Positions 1 to 7,922 of a stretch of DNA of 33,173 nt are shown here, piece after piece. Position 1 is the first letter of the stretch. Every line of letters begins with the position of its first letter. A program made the position numbers and the translations under genes. The DNA is taken from positions 1 to 33,173 of the forward strand of contig CAVDSU010000010.1 of assembly GCA_963611685.1 (NCBI GenBank), read 5' to 3'. This stretch comes from UBA1724 sp963611685. GTDB taxonomy: Bacteria > Verrucomicrobiota > Lentisphaeria > Oligosphaerales > Oligosphaeraceae. The notes below the pieces were generated by a model. It saw only the letters and a program-made list of their open reading frames with translations, was not told the origin of the DNA and did not search any database.

Positions 1-247
1 TAGCCACTAGCCACTAATGGCTAGGTACTAAACCGCCGGTAGGCGGAAGAGCGCCCGCGGCACCTTGCAAACTAGCCATTAGCCACTAATGGCTAGGTAC
101 TAAACCGCCGGTAGGCGGAAAAGCGCCCGCGGCACCTTGCAAACTAGCCACTAGCCACTAATGGCTAGGTACTAAACCGCCGGTAGGCGGAAGAGCGCCT
201 GCGGCACCTTGCAAACTAGCCACTAGCCACTAATGGCTAGGTACTAA
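1..247. repeat. Tandem array of 72-bp hairpin repeats (3 full copies plus a partial one)
   Basis: Units begin at 1, 73, 145 and 217, exactly 72 bp apart, and differ at only a few positions. The fourth stops after GGTACTAA. Each unit has two dyads. One is TAGCCATTAG-cca-CTAATGGCTA (perfect in unit 2 at 73-95, one mismatch in the others). The other is CCGCC-ggta-GGCGG (33-46 in unit 1). Stop triplets recur every 7 nt in the first dyad. The array reaches the window edge, so the copy number is a minimum. An inverted, diverged copy lies at 33084-33173. There are no unique spacers, so this is not CRISPR. Function unknown; it resembles REP/BIME-type intergenic elements. Confidence 0.9.
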
Positions 248-299
248 TTCGGGGGGCGCAGCCCCTCCGTCCTTTGGAGATCTTCCTGCAATTTTTTTC

Positions 300-350
300 A
301 TTTTGTGCGTGTGGAACGCTTCGCGGGGGTGTGGGTCTTATTTTGTGCGT
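300..350 (+). promoter_or_regulatory. 11-bp direct repeat upstream of the BI-1-like gene
   Basis: ATTTTGTGCGT occurs at 300-310 and again, identically, at 340-350, a 40-bp spacing close to four helical turns. Both copies lie in the 150-bp leader before the membrane protein gene starting at 395. The spacing fits a pair of same-face regulator sites, but that is inference. No convincing -35/-10 pair was found here. A GGGGC-gca-GCCCC hairpin sits just upstream at 253-265. Confidence 0.3.
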
Positions 351-394
351 TTTTTTTTACGAGTCGCTCAACAGCCAATCAGGAGGTGTATCCC

Positions 395-1093
395 ATGGTC
401 TATCGTCCCGATCAAAATGGTGCGGATTTTGAGATTCGCCGCCCCGAGGAGTTTGCCGCCCACGAGGTGAGTTTCATCAACAGGGTCTATGGCTCCATGA
501 CGCTGGGGCTGTTGGTGACGGCGGTGGCGTCTTGGCTCACCTACCAGAATGTGGCGCCACAGACTCTGATGAAGGTGATTTATCCCTGCATCTTCGCGGA
601 GCTGATCCTGGTGTTTGCGCTGAGCTGGGCAATCACCAAGCTCCCGCCGATCCTGGCCTTCGTGGGATTCCTGGGGTATGCCGCCCTCAATGGCGTCACA
701 CTCTCCACCATCTTCTATGCATACGAAATCGGCGTCATCTGGCAGGCATTCCTGGTGACCTCCCTGACCTTCGGCGCGACCTCCCTCTACGGGACTCTCA
801 CCCAGAAGAATCTCTCCGGACTGGGCGGACTCCTCTCAATTGCTCTCTTCGGAATCATCATCGCCACCGTGGTCAATCTCTTCCTCCACTCCGCGGCAAT
901 GGACTTCGCTATCAGCATCCTGGGCGTCGGAATCTTCGCCGGACTCACGGCATACGACTCCCAAAAGATCCGACAAATCCATGAGGAGGGATACGGACAC
1001 CCCGGAATCGCGATCCTGGGAGCCCTGGAACTCTATCTCGACTTCGTCAATATGTTCCTCTATCTCCTGAAAATCCTCGGGAGAAAGAAGTAG
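395..1093 (+). CDS. Bax inhibitor-1/YccA family membrane protein
   Basis: A 232-residue integral membrane protein of the BI-1 (TMBIM/YccA/YetJ) family, whose members are inner-membrane calcium/proton leak channels or modulators of FtsH-type proteolysis. Seven hydrophobic segments are visible, near residues 31-50, 61-80, 83-106, 114-135, 143-164, 168-187 and 206-229. The family's paired acidic residues in the last two helices appear as Asp188 (AYDSQK) and Asp216 (LYLDF). The open frame extends upstream to 305, but the ATG at 395 is chosen because AGGAGGTG lies 6 nt before it and the product then has normal family length. The gene is monocistronic, with repeat arrays on both sides. An ftsH gene lies further along this window, so an FtsH-modulating role is possible but untested. 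Stop is TAG. Confidence 0.9.
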   Translation: MVYRPDQNGADFEIRRPEEFAAHEVSFINRVYGSMTLGLLVTAVASWLTYQNVAPQTLMKVIYPCIFAELILVFALSWAITKLPPILAFVGFLGYAALNGVTLSTIFYAYEIGVIWQAFLVTSLTFGATSLYGTLTQKNLSGLGGLLSIALFGIIIATVVNLFLHSAAMDFAISILGVGIFAGLTAYDSQKIRQIHEEGYGHPGIAILGALELYLDFVNMFLYLLKILGRKK

Positions 1094-1104
1094 GAAGGAC
1101 CCCG

Positions 1105-1490
1105 CCGCTTCGGTGGTTGGGTTGAACCACGGAATCTCACAGAAGCCGCTGGCGCGGACACGGAAGACACGGAAAAATATCCTTTCCGTGTCGGCGTCAG
1201 CCGTTTCGGTGTATTCGGTGGTTGGCTTGAACCACGGAATCTCGCAGAAGCCGCTTCGCGGACACGGAAGCACACGGAAGATTGTTTTTCTCCTTTCCGT
1301 GTCGGCGTCAGCCGTTTCCGTGCCCTTCGGTGGTTGGGTTTGAACCACGGAATCTCACGGAAGCCGCTTCGCGGACACGGAAGCACACCGAAAAATATCC
1401 CTTTCCGTGTCGGCGCAAGCCGTTTCGGTGCCCTTCGGTGGTTGGCTTGAACCACGGAATCTCGCAGAAGCCGCTACGCGGACACGGAAT
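1105..1490. repeat. Array A of ~108-bp dyad repeats (four copies)
   Basis: Four diverged copies start (at CGGTGGTTGG) at 1111, 1216, 1328 and 1436, with spacings of 105, 112 and 108 bp. Each unit holds GTGGTT-n6/7-AACCAC, CCGC-ttc-GCGG (or a variant), and a longer dyad GACACGGAA...TTCCGTGTC enclosing an AT-rich middle. Hexamers ACGGAA and TTCCGT recur throughout. The last copy abuts the stop codon of the HipA-like gene. The same element in the same orientation lies on the other side of that gene (2777-3180). No ORF here is convincing. Confidence 0.9.
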
Positions 1491-2633
1491 TTATTCTTTT
1501 GGGGGCATTGACAGCAGGAAGTGGACTCTTTGCCGTAAGAATCCCTCCAGTGCCTTCAGCCGCCAGGCCGGCAGATTGTAGTTCTTATGGCGGAGGAACT
1601 GGAAATCGACCAGATGTCGGAGTTGCTTGCGCTGTCGGTCTGTCAGGAATGCCGTGGCAAGTTCGTCGAAGGAGGCCCCGAAGACCGGTGTGCGGCTCTG
1701 CGCGTAGCGCTCGATCTCGGCAAGATCCTCCTTCATTGCCGACGGAAAGAGCGCCAGGCCGTTGTCAAAGAGCGGGGCAAAGGCGTATGGCTTGTTCGTC
1801 TGGTTGTCGACCATCAGGCCGAAATTGCCCAGATGACGGTCGGTATTGTACGTCAACGCATCAAAGACCATCATGTCGCAGAAGGGCTGGTAGAAGTCCT
1901 TCCCCAGGGCTTTCAGTTCTTCCGCAATCTCGGAGAGCCTCTTGTTGGGGAAGCAGCGCCATGCCGGGACGAAGGAATGGTCGATGTCCGTGAAGAGTTC
2001 GCAGGTGCTGCAAAGCGTCCCCTTCCATTTTGCAAGCCCATAGGGGACGTGTGACAGTTCCATGGCATCCGCGATCTGCGAGGCGTAAAATTCGGAATAC
2101 GGCTCGTTGCTGGTGTTGGCTCCGCCGGAGCTCCCGCCCTTGTATAGCAGAATCCTCCCGCCTAGCTTTCGCCAGCCCTTGCGGAGATTGCCGTTGGTCG
2201 TGAATTCCGGAGAGGACGAGAAGGCGCTGGGACGCACGCTCCCGTATCCGGTGTAGGCAATCAGCGACAGCGCCTTTTCGAAGGCGTTTTCGTAGAGGTT
2301 GTAGTCCTGGAACCGTCCGTTGAAGCCTTCCGGCACGACCCAATAGCTGTCATTGAGGGAAAGTCCGAGGCACAGCTTGAGGATGCCGAGGATGTTGTTG
2401 TGGTGCAACCCGTAGACCGAGAGGATCTTGTCCACAAATTCACGGTTTTTCGGAATCACGCGGGATTTCAGCCAGGAAAGCAGTCCGTCGCCAGTCAGGG
2501 TCAGGCCGATGGGAAGCAAGGACGAGTATTCTGGGCTCTTTTCCAGGATCGTGCAGGCAAAGCCGTCCAGCGCCTCCATCCTTACGTCGAAGGAGAGCAA
2601 ATCCAAGTCATATTGCTTCAATCGGAATTTCAC
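1491..2633 (-). CDS. HipA-like Ser/Thr kinase, orphan
   Basis: About 380 residues of the HipA_C/CtkA-like kinase superfamily. Visible motifs are a candidate ATP lysine (Lys165, LLYKGGSSGG), the catalytic loop NTDRHLGNFG (Asp265, His267, Asn270) and a metal-binding Asp290 (APLFDNGLALF). A GTG at 2633 is chosen as start because residues from there (KFRLKQYDLDLL) match the usual beginning of this family; the open frame continues to 2729 in unconvincing proline/arginine-rich sequence. No Shine-Dalgarno is seen. There is no HipB-type partner or HipA N-terminal domain, so this is not a classical hipBA toxin-antitoxin pair. It might phosphorylate a cellular target in defence or persistence, but the substrate cannot be read. 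The gene looks less GC-rich than its neighbours, ends in TAA, and is flanked by direct repeat arrays; acquisition is plausible. Confidence 0.75.
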   Translation of the reverse strand: MKFRLKQYDLDLLSFDVRMEALDGFACTILEKSPEYSSLLPIGLTLTGDGLLSWLKSRVIPKNREFVDKILSVYGLHHNNILGILKLCLGLSLNDSYWVVPEGFNGRFQDYNLYENAFEKALSLIAYTGYGSVRPSAFSSSPEFTTNGNLRKGWRKLGGRILLYKGGSSGGANTSNEPYSEFYASQIADAMELSHVPYGLAKWKGTLCSTCELFTDIDHSFVPAWRCFPNKRLSEIAEELKALGKDFYQPFCDMMVFDALTYNTDRHLGNFGLMVDNQTNKPYAFAPLFDNGLALFPSAMKEDLAEIERYAQSRTPVFGASFDELATAFLTDRQRKQLRHLVDFQFLRHKNYNLPAWRLKALEGFLRQRVHFLLSMPPKE

Positions 2634-2776
2634 GGCGTCTTGTCTAGGTCTGGAAAACGATACCCCAAGGGCGGGGGGCCTTGGCTTGCGAGACATCCGA
2701 CTGCTTGGGGCGGGAGACCCCCGCGGCAACGGGAGACCCCTCTTTCGCTTGCCGGCATAGCGCTAATGTAGCCCCC
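2634..2776 (-). promoter_or_regulatory. Leader of the HipA-like gene with two GGGGTCTCCC boxes
   Basis: The 143 bp between the chosen GTG start and repeat array B contain GGGAGACCCC at 2712-2721 and again at 2731-2740 (read as GGGGTCTCCC on the coding strand), 19 bp apart. Each is itself a short dyad (GGG-aga-CCC). Repeated dyads about 80-110 bp upstream of a kinase start could be operator sites. No clear promoter hexamers are seen. Confidence 0.3.
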
Positions 2777-3180
2777 GTTTCCGTGCCCTTCGGTGGTTGG
2801 CTTTAACCACGGAATCTCGCAGAAGCCGCTTCGCGGACACGGAAGTACACGGAAGATAATTTTTTCTCCTTTCCGTGTCGGCGCCAGCCGTTTCCGTGCC
2901 CTTCTGTGGTTGGCTTTAACCACGGAATCTCGCAGAAGCCGCTAGCGCGGACACGGAAGCACACCGAAANNNNNNNNNNNNNNNNNNNNNNNNNNNNNNN
3001 NNNNNNNNNNNNNNNNNNNNNNNNNNNNNNNNNNNNNNNNNNNNNNNNNNNNNNNNNNNNNNNNNNNNNNNNNNNNNNNNATTTTTTCTCCTTTCCGTGT
3101 CGGCGTCAGCCGTTTCCGTGCCCTTCGGTGGTTGGCTTTTAACCACGGAAGAACACGTTGTGCCCTTCCGTGGTTGGTTT
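2777..3180. repeat. Array B of ~108-bp dyad repeats, interrupted by an assembly gap
   Basis: Copies of the element in array A start at 2791, 2904 and 3126, with a degenerate remnant at 3168-3180. The distance 2904-3126 (222 bp) is about two units, so the N run probably hides roughly one more copy. Orientation matches array A, making the two arrays direct repeats around the HipA-like gene. The last remnant lies only about 12 bp from the stop of the sbcDC gene. Confidence 0.85.
2970..3080. other. Assembly gap (111 N) inside repeat array B
   Basis: A run of 111 undetermined bases. Both edges are repeat sequence, so the gap probably arose because the repeats could not be assembled. Its true length is unknown. 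Confidence 0.99.
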
Positions 3181-3191
3181 TGAATTGTGGA

Positions 3192-6100
3192 CTAATCCTT
3201 CTTTTGGTAGGGGAGGAGGATTTTTCCGACGCCCTGGATGGACGTGACCTGGATTTTCGTGGGGATTCGTTCCTGGAGTTTTTCCACGTGGCTGATGATA
3301 CCGACGAGTTTTCCGTCGTCGGTATTGATATTTGCGAGGAGATCCAGTGCGGAGGTCAGCTCATTGGAGTCCAGGGTTCCGAAGCCCTCGTCCAGGAGGA
3401 CATTTCCGAGGGTGAGGCGTTTGCTCTTGGCGCTCATGGCGGCCAGTCCCAGTGCCAGTGCGAGGCTGAGCTCGAAGCATTCGCCGCCGGAGAGGTTATT
3501 GGCGGTTCGGATGAGATCGCCCTGGTAGTGGTCGATGACGGAGAGCTCCAGGTCGTCGTTCTGGGGATTCTCCGAGGGGGTCATTTCCAAAGTGAAGTGC
3601 TGGCGGAAGAATGCGGGGCGGTTTTCGTTGGCGTAGTGGAGCAATTCCTGGAAGGTATAGATCTGTGCCACCCTTCCGAAGTTATCCCGGGAGTCGGTGC
3701 TCCCGAAGTAGTCGTCCAGGGTCTTGCGCATGTCGAACTTTGGCATCAGCTCCTTTCGTTTCTGGCGAGTCTCCTCACGCACCTTGATGAGATCCTCGTC
3801 GTTCTTTTTCTTCAGCTTGAGCTCCTCGATCTCTTCCTGGAGTTCCTTTTGCTTGGCAGCGAGCTCGTCCTTTCGGGCGAGATTTTCCTCGTGTGTGACC
3901 CCCGGCGGGAGCTCCTTCTGGATTTCCTGGACATTGCGGTTTTTCTCCTCCAGGGTGGTCTGCGCCTTTTCCACCGCGGCTTTCAGCGTATTGAGCTCGT
4001 CTTCCAGGGTCTGGAGTTCGCGGGGATCCATGCGGAGTGCCAGGAAGGACGCCTCGTCCTCAAAGCCATTCTTGGCTCGGGACTCCTCCCACTTTGTGCG
4101 GAGGGCCTCCAGATTGGCGGCGTCCTGTTGCAGCCTTGCGCGTGCCTCCGCGCAATCCTTGGTGCGGGTATTCAGGAGCTCTTTCTTCGTATTCAGGGCC
4201 TCGCGGTCCTTCGCGAGGGCGTCAGTGAGCGCCTTCTCTTTCTGCTTCAGCGCATTCTCCAGGGTCTCCACCAGCTGGTCGCCCAGCTTCTCCTGCCGCT
4301 TCTTCCGGAGGTTCGAAAGCTCCTTGCGGAGAGTGTCGATCTTTGCCTGCTGGGTCGTGAGCTGTCCTTGCAGGGATTTGGACTCCGTCTGAAAGGCGGT
4401 TTCCTTGTTCTGGAACTCCTGTCGCTCTTTCTCCAGAGCATCCACTGCCTTGCGGGACGCCTCGTATTTCTGGATGCGCTCATTTAGCTGTATCGGGAGG
4501 CACTTGTGGTCCTTCCACTCCACTTGGAGCAGCGTGTGGATTTCCTCGGCGAGGGCCTTCGTCTTAGTCTCCGCCTTATCGTGGGCGTCCTTCCACTCCT
4601 GGGAGGCGCGGTTTCGGCGTCGGAGAGCCTCGTTTTTCTGATTGACGAGATTTGCGAGATTGTTTGCCTGCAACTCCTGGGCGTGCTGTGCGTTGCCTTG
4701 CTCTTGTTCGGCATTCAGGAGGGCCTTTTTTGCCTCTTCCAGAGCGCTTGCCTGATTTTGTAGCCTCTGGCAGAGCTCCTGTGCCTGTTGTTGTGGGGCG
4801 GGGGTTCCTTCGCAGTATGGGTGTGTGGTGGAGCCGCAGAGAGGGCAGGGCTTTCCGGGCGTCAGGAAGTCCTCCCGCTTTGCGCCGTCCTGGAAGAACT
4901 CCTCCAGCTTTTTGGCGGCATACAGGCTGTTCTGCAACTCCCCCTCGGTATGGCCCTCCAGGATCTCCGACTTCCTGGCCTGCAAGCGGGAGACCTCCGC
5001 TTGGCAGGAAGTGACCTGCGCCTGGAGGGACTCAACCTTCTCTCGGAGGGCCTTCTCCTTCTCTTCGCACGTCTTCCACGAGGCCTCCTCGTTGCGCAAC
5101 GCCTCGCGCTTCTTGTCGACGTCCTTTTCGAGGCTGACGATCTCCTTGCGCCGTGCCTCCCAGTCGATCTTTTGCGTGGCGAGGGCATTGTCTCCTGCGT
5201 GGCCATCGAGATACCTCTGGGCATCCTTCGCCTGTCGGGAGTGCTCCTCCCAAGCGGTTTCCTCCGTCTGGAATTCCTGACGGCACGTCTTTAGCTTCTC
5301 CTGGAGTTTCTCCTCTTCCTTCTCCTCGCCTTGGAGAGTCTGGGACTTTTCGGCAATGGAGGAATCCAGGGAGCGGACCTCCCGGTAGAGGGACTCCTTC
5401 TCTTTCTGGGACGACTGGAAGCTGTCCAGTTTCTTCTGCGCGTCCTCCGCTTGGGATTTCAGCTGCGGGAGCTCCTCCTGCAGCACCTGGCGCTCTTTGT
5501 CGAGGTCCTGCGCGCGGGACTCCTCCTCCTTGTGCTGTGTGTCGGCGTTATGCCAGCTGTCGTAGTCGTCTCGGCAGCGCTCCGCGCGACGGGCATCCTT
5601 GCGGCGCTTTTCCTCGGGGGCCTTCGTCGTCCAAGCGGACTCGGCGGCCTTGAGGGTCTTATTGGACTCCTCGAGGGATTTTTTTGCCTTTTCGCAACGT
5701 CCGAAGGCGTCTTCGTGGCGTTTTGCCTCATCGAGCTGTTCATTCAGGGACTGGAGGCCCTTTTTGCTCTCCTCCAGATTCGTTTCGATCTTTGCGAGCT
5801 CCTTTTTGAGCTCCTCGTCGGAGAGGTGCTCCTGGGTCTTCAGGATGCGCTCCAGGTTCTTCTTTTGGTCCTCGAGCTCCCTGTAGTCTTGGTTGATCGC
5901 TCTGCCGATTTCGGTGTATCGCTCGGTGCCGGTGATCTTTCGGAGCATCTCCACGCGCTCCTTGGGCTTGGCCTTCAGGAAGGCATCGAAGCTGCCCTGC
6001 GCCAGCATCACGCACCGGGTGAATTCTCCCAGGTCCATGCCGAGGAGCTTCTCGATTTGGTAGCGGGTCTCCGAGCTCTTGCAGGGGATTTCTTTTCCGT

Positions 6101-7718
6101 TCTCTGAGAGAGTATGCTTGTAGTTCTGCAGATCCGTTTGCTTGCGGGGCTTTTTGGCGTGTTGGAAGGAGGCGCAGTATACCTTGTCACCCAGGGAGAA
6201 GGTCAGCTCCGCTTTGAGTTCCTTCTCATTGCTGTTGATGACGTCGTCGCGGGAGTTGGTGATCTTGACGCGCGGGGTCTCGGCGAAGAGCGCCAGGCAG
6301 ATGGCGTCGAGGATGCTGCTTTTGCCGGAGCCGGTGGGTCCGCAGATCAGGAAGATTCCGTCTCGGAAGGCGGGATGCTGGAAATCGATGGTGGTTTCCC
6401 CCTTGAGGGAGTTCACGTTTTGGATGACGAGCTTTTGGAACTGCATGCGTCCCACGGCGGCCTTGGCGGGGCCCTCCTTGCGCTGCGAGGGATCCTCCGC
6501 CTTGGACTGGGATTCCCGGAAGAGCTTCCGGTATTCCTCCAGGGTTTCCGGGGTGATTTCCGGCAGGAGCTTCTGCATGTGCTTCTCGAAGAGCTGCTCC
6601 GGCGTCATCTCCGAGAGGGAGATCGGCGCCTCCTCGACGCCGCGGGAGGCGGCCTTCGAGGGCTCCCGCAATTCCGTCTCCAGGATCTGGATGGGGGTGT
6701 CCTCGACGAGCTTCAGCAAGTCCGCATTCCAATTGGAGATCTCGGGACGGCGGGTGCACACCAGCTTCACCCACAGCTTCTCGTTGCCGCGGGTTTTCTT
6801 GAGGTCAGTCAGCTTGTCCTGCAGCTCCTCCAGAGTGCCGTCCAGGCAGGCCATCGAGTGGAAGCATTCGCGGGGAATGGGGTTGATGCGCGGCTTGGAG
6901 AGATCGGCGGTATCCAGCAGGACCACCTGGGTCTCGTATTCCTTGTCTTCCCGGAAGTTCATGGGGAGGAGGGAACCGGCGTAGCGCCAATTCTCATGGC
7001 CATTGAGCGCCTGCGGGCGATGGATGTGTCCCAGTGCCAGGTAGCCGAAGCCCTCCGCGAGGCCCTCCAGCGAGACGTCCTGCACATTGCCGACGAGCTG
7101 TTGGCGCCCCTTGTAGGTGCCCAGGACGCTTCCCTGCGCATAGAGGTGCCCCATGCCCAGAATGGGCACCGAGGAATCCTTGCGCAGCGAGGCGGCCAGC
7201 TTGTAGACCTTCCGGTAGTGTTCCCGGACGCCGTTGCGGAAGGCCTCGTCGCGCGCCTCCGTGCTCTCTGCCTCGGCGGACGCGTCGTTGCGGACATCAG
7301 GGCAGCGCAGGTAGGGGACGGCGCAGACGTATGCCGCGGGGTTTTCGGGGTCTCCCAGGGGAATGACCTCCTTGGAGAGATCCTCGCGGTCGATCTCCGC
7401 GACCACGTGGATTCCCATGAGCTGGAGGAACTCCTTGGGGGCCTTCAGCTGTGCGGGGCTGTCGTGGTTTCCGGCGATGATGACCACCTGCTTGCATCCG
7501 GCTTGGGTGAGGTCCCGCAGGAAGGTGTAGTAGAGGCTTTCGGTTTCGTTGGAGGGTGCCCCCGTGTCGAAGACGTCGCCGGAAATCAGCACCGCCTCCA
7601 CGCACTCCTCCTTTACGCGCGTCGTCAAATGCTTGAAGACCCTCTGGAATTCGTCGGAACGGCTCTGTCCGTGGAGTTTGCAGCCCAGGTGGATGTCGCC
7701 AATGTGCAGTAGCTTCAT
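3192..7718 (-). CDS. sbcDC: Fused SbcD-SbcC nuclease/ATPase in one polypeptide (Mre11-Rad50 type)
   Basis: One uninterrupted 1508-residue frame joins two proteins normally made from adjacent genes. Residues 1 to about 405 are SbcD, the Mn-dependent nuclease: GDIHLG (Asp8, His10), GDVFD (Asp48), GNHD (Asn84-Asp86), His191 and HIH (His231, His233), plus the C-terminal SbcD segment near 368-402. After a charged linker, residues 425-1508 are SbcC, the SMC-like ATPase: Walker A GPTGSGKSS (460-468), Q-loop near 574, long coiled coils around the zinc hook CPLC (958-961), signature LSGGE (1409-1413) and Walker B LLDEGFG (Asp1443, Glu1444). All key residues are present. SbcCD cleaves hairpins and protein-blocked DNA ends. 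The ATG at 7718 has AAGGAGA upstream. An internal ATG (6446) begins the SbcC part, but its only SD-like sequence is about 25 nt away. Stop TAG. Confidence 0.95.
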   Translation of the reverse strand: MKLLHIGDIHLGCKLHGQSRSDEFQRVFKHLTTRVKEECVEAVLISGDVFDTGAPSNETESLYYTFLRDLTQAGCKQVVIIAGNHDSPAQLKAPKEFLQLMGIHVVAEIDREDLSKEVIPLGDPENPAAYVCAVPYLRCPDVRNDASAEAESTEARDEAFRNGVREHYRKVYKLAASLRKDSSVPILGMGHLYAQGSVLGTYKGRQQLVGNVQDVSLEGLAEGFGYLALGHIHRPQALNGHENWRYAGSLLPMNFREDKEYETQVVLLDTADLSKPRINPIPRECFHSMACLDGTLEELQDKLTDLKKTRGNEKLWVKLVCTRRPEISNWNADLLKLVEDTPIQILETELREPSKAASRGVEEAPISLSEMTPEQLFEKHMQKLLPEITPETLEEYRKLFRESQSKAEDPSQRKEGPAKAAVGRMQFQKLVIQNVNSLKGETTIDFQHPAFRDGIFLICGPTGSGKSSILDAICLALFAETPRVKITNSRDDVINSNEKELKAELTFSLGDKVYCASFQHAKKPRKQTDLQNYKHTLSENGKEIPCKSSETRYQIEKLLGMDLGEFTRCVMLAQGSFDAFLKAKPKERVEMLRKITGTERYTEIGRAINQDYRELEDQKKNLERILKTQEHLSDEELKKELAKIETNLEESKKGLQSLNEQLDEAKRHEDAFGRCEKAKKSLEESNKTLKAAESAWTTKAPEEKRRKDARRAERCRDDYDSWHNADTQHKEEESRAQDLDKERQVLQEELPQLKSQAEDAQKKLDSFQSSQKEKESLYREVRSLDSSIAEKSQTLQGEEKEEEKLQEKLKTCRQEFQTEETAWEEHSRQAKDAQRYLDGHAGDNALATQKIDWEARRKEIVSLEKDVDKKREALRNEEASWKTCEEKEKALREKVESLQAQVTSCQAEVSRLQARKSEILEGHTEGELQNSLYAAKKLEEFFQDGAKREDFLTPGKPCPLCGSTTHPYCEGTPAPQQQAQELCQRLQNQASALEEAKKALLNAEQEQGNAQHAQELQANNLANLVNQKNEALRRRNRASQEWKDAHDKAETKTKALAEEIHTLLQVEWKDHKCLPIQLNERIQKYEASRKAVDALEKERQEFQNKETAFQTESKSLQGQLTTQQAKIDTLRKELSNLRKKRQEKLGDQLVETLENALKQKEKALTDALAKDREALNTKKELLNTRTKDCAEARARLQQDAANLEALRTKWEESRAKNGFEDEASFLALRMDPRELQTLEDELNTLKAAVEKAQTTLEEKNRNVQEIQKELPPGVTHEENLARKDELAAKQKELQEEIEELKLKKKNDEDLIKVREETRQKRKELMPKFDMRKTLDDYFGSTDSRDNFGRVAQIYTFQELLHYANENRPAFFRQHFTLEMTPSENPQNDDLELSVIDHYQGDLIRTANNLSGGECFELSLALALGLAAMSAKSKRLTLGNVLLDEGFGTLDSNELTSALDLLANINTDDGKLVGIISHVEKLQERIPTKIQVTSIQGVGKILLPYQKKD

Positions 7719-7759
7719 AGTCTTTCTCCTTGGTTGTCGGTTGCCGCATTCATTCTGTG

Positions 7760-7789
7760 CTAATACCGTAGGAACGATGCTTGGCTCAA
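7760..7789 (-). promoter_or_regulatory. Possible promoter of sbcDC
   Basis: On the minus strand TTGAGC (7784-7789) and TATTAG (7760-7765) are 18 bp apart, each matching four of six consensus positions, 42 nt upstream of the sbcDC ATG. A dyad GGGGA-n5-TCCCC lies further upstream at 7820-7834 and might be a regulator site. Weak evidence; read-through from the MATE gene is also possible. Confidence 0.3.
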
Positions 7790-7866
7790 TGGGAAACGCG
7801 GATTGTTCTTCGCGTCATAGGGGAATACGTCCCCAAACAAGGAAATCTTCCCCCGCTTCCTGAAAA

Positions 7867-7882
7867 AAAAATCCGAATTTTT
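7867..7882 (-). terminator. Possible weak terminator after the MATE gene
   Basis: On the minus strand, 41 nt past the MATE stop, AAAAAT-TCGG-ATTTTT forms a 6-bp A/T stem that runs into further T residues (to 7863). The stem is weak but has the U-tract expected of an intrinsic terminator. Confidence 0.35.
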
Positions 7883-7922
7883 CCTCCCCTCGGCGCCCCC
7901 TCTTTTTGGTGCTTGCGGATCT

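Noticed and set aside
1..247. CRISPR array
   Set aside because: The 72-bp units follow each other without unique spacers and no cas genes are present.
305..394. 30-codon N-terminal extension of the BI-1-like protein with a signal-like hydrophobic run
   Set aside because: The initiation codon at 395 has AGGAGGTG at good spacing and gives the normal seven-helix protein; the extension overlaps the direct-repeat leader.
1491..2633. Classical hipBA toxin-antitoxin operon
   Set aside because: No small helix-turn-helix ORF lies on either side, and the protein lacks the HipA N-terminal domain.
1105..3180. Insertion sequence or retron/DGR around the kinase gene
   Set aside because: No transposase, reverse transcriptase, terminal inverted repeats or target-site duplications are visible; only dyad repeat arrays flank the gene.
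6114..6446. A separate sbcC gene starting at ATG 6446
   Set aside because: The frame is open through from SbcD with no stop, and the nearest SD-like AAGGAGG is about 25 nt away; internal initiation remains possible but is not the simplest reading.
3132..7712. Long plus-strand open frames (up to 532 codons) opposite sbcDC
   Set aside because: They are antisense shadows of a GC-rich coding gene, with low-complexity Leu/Val/Gly-rich translations and no family motifs, while the minus frame has every SbcD and SbcC motif.
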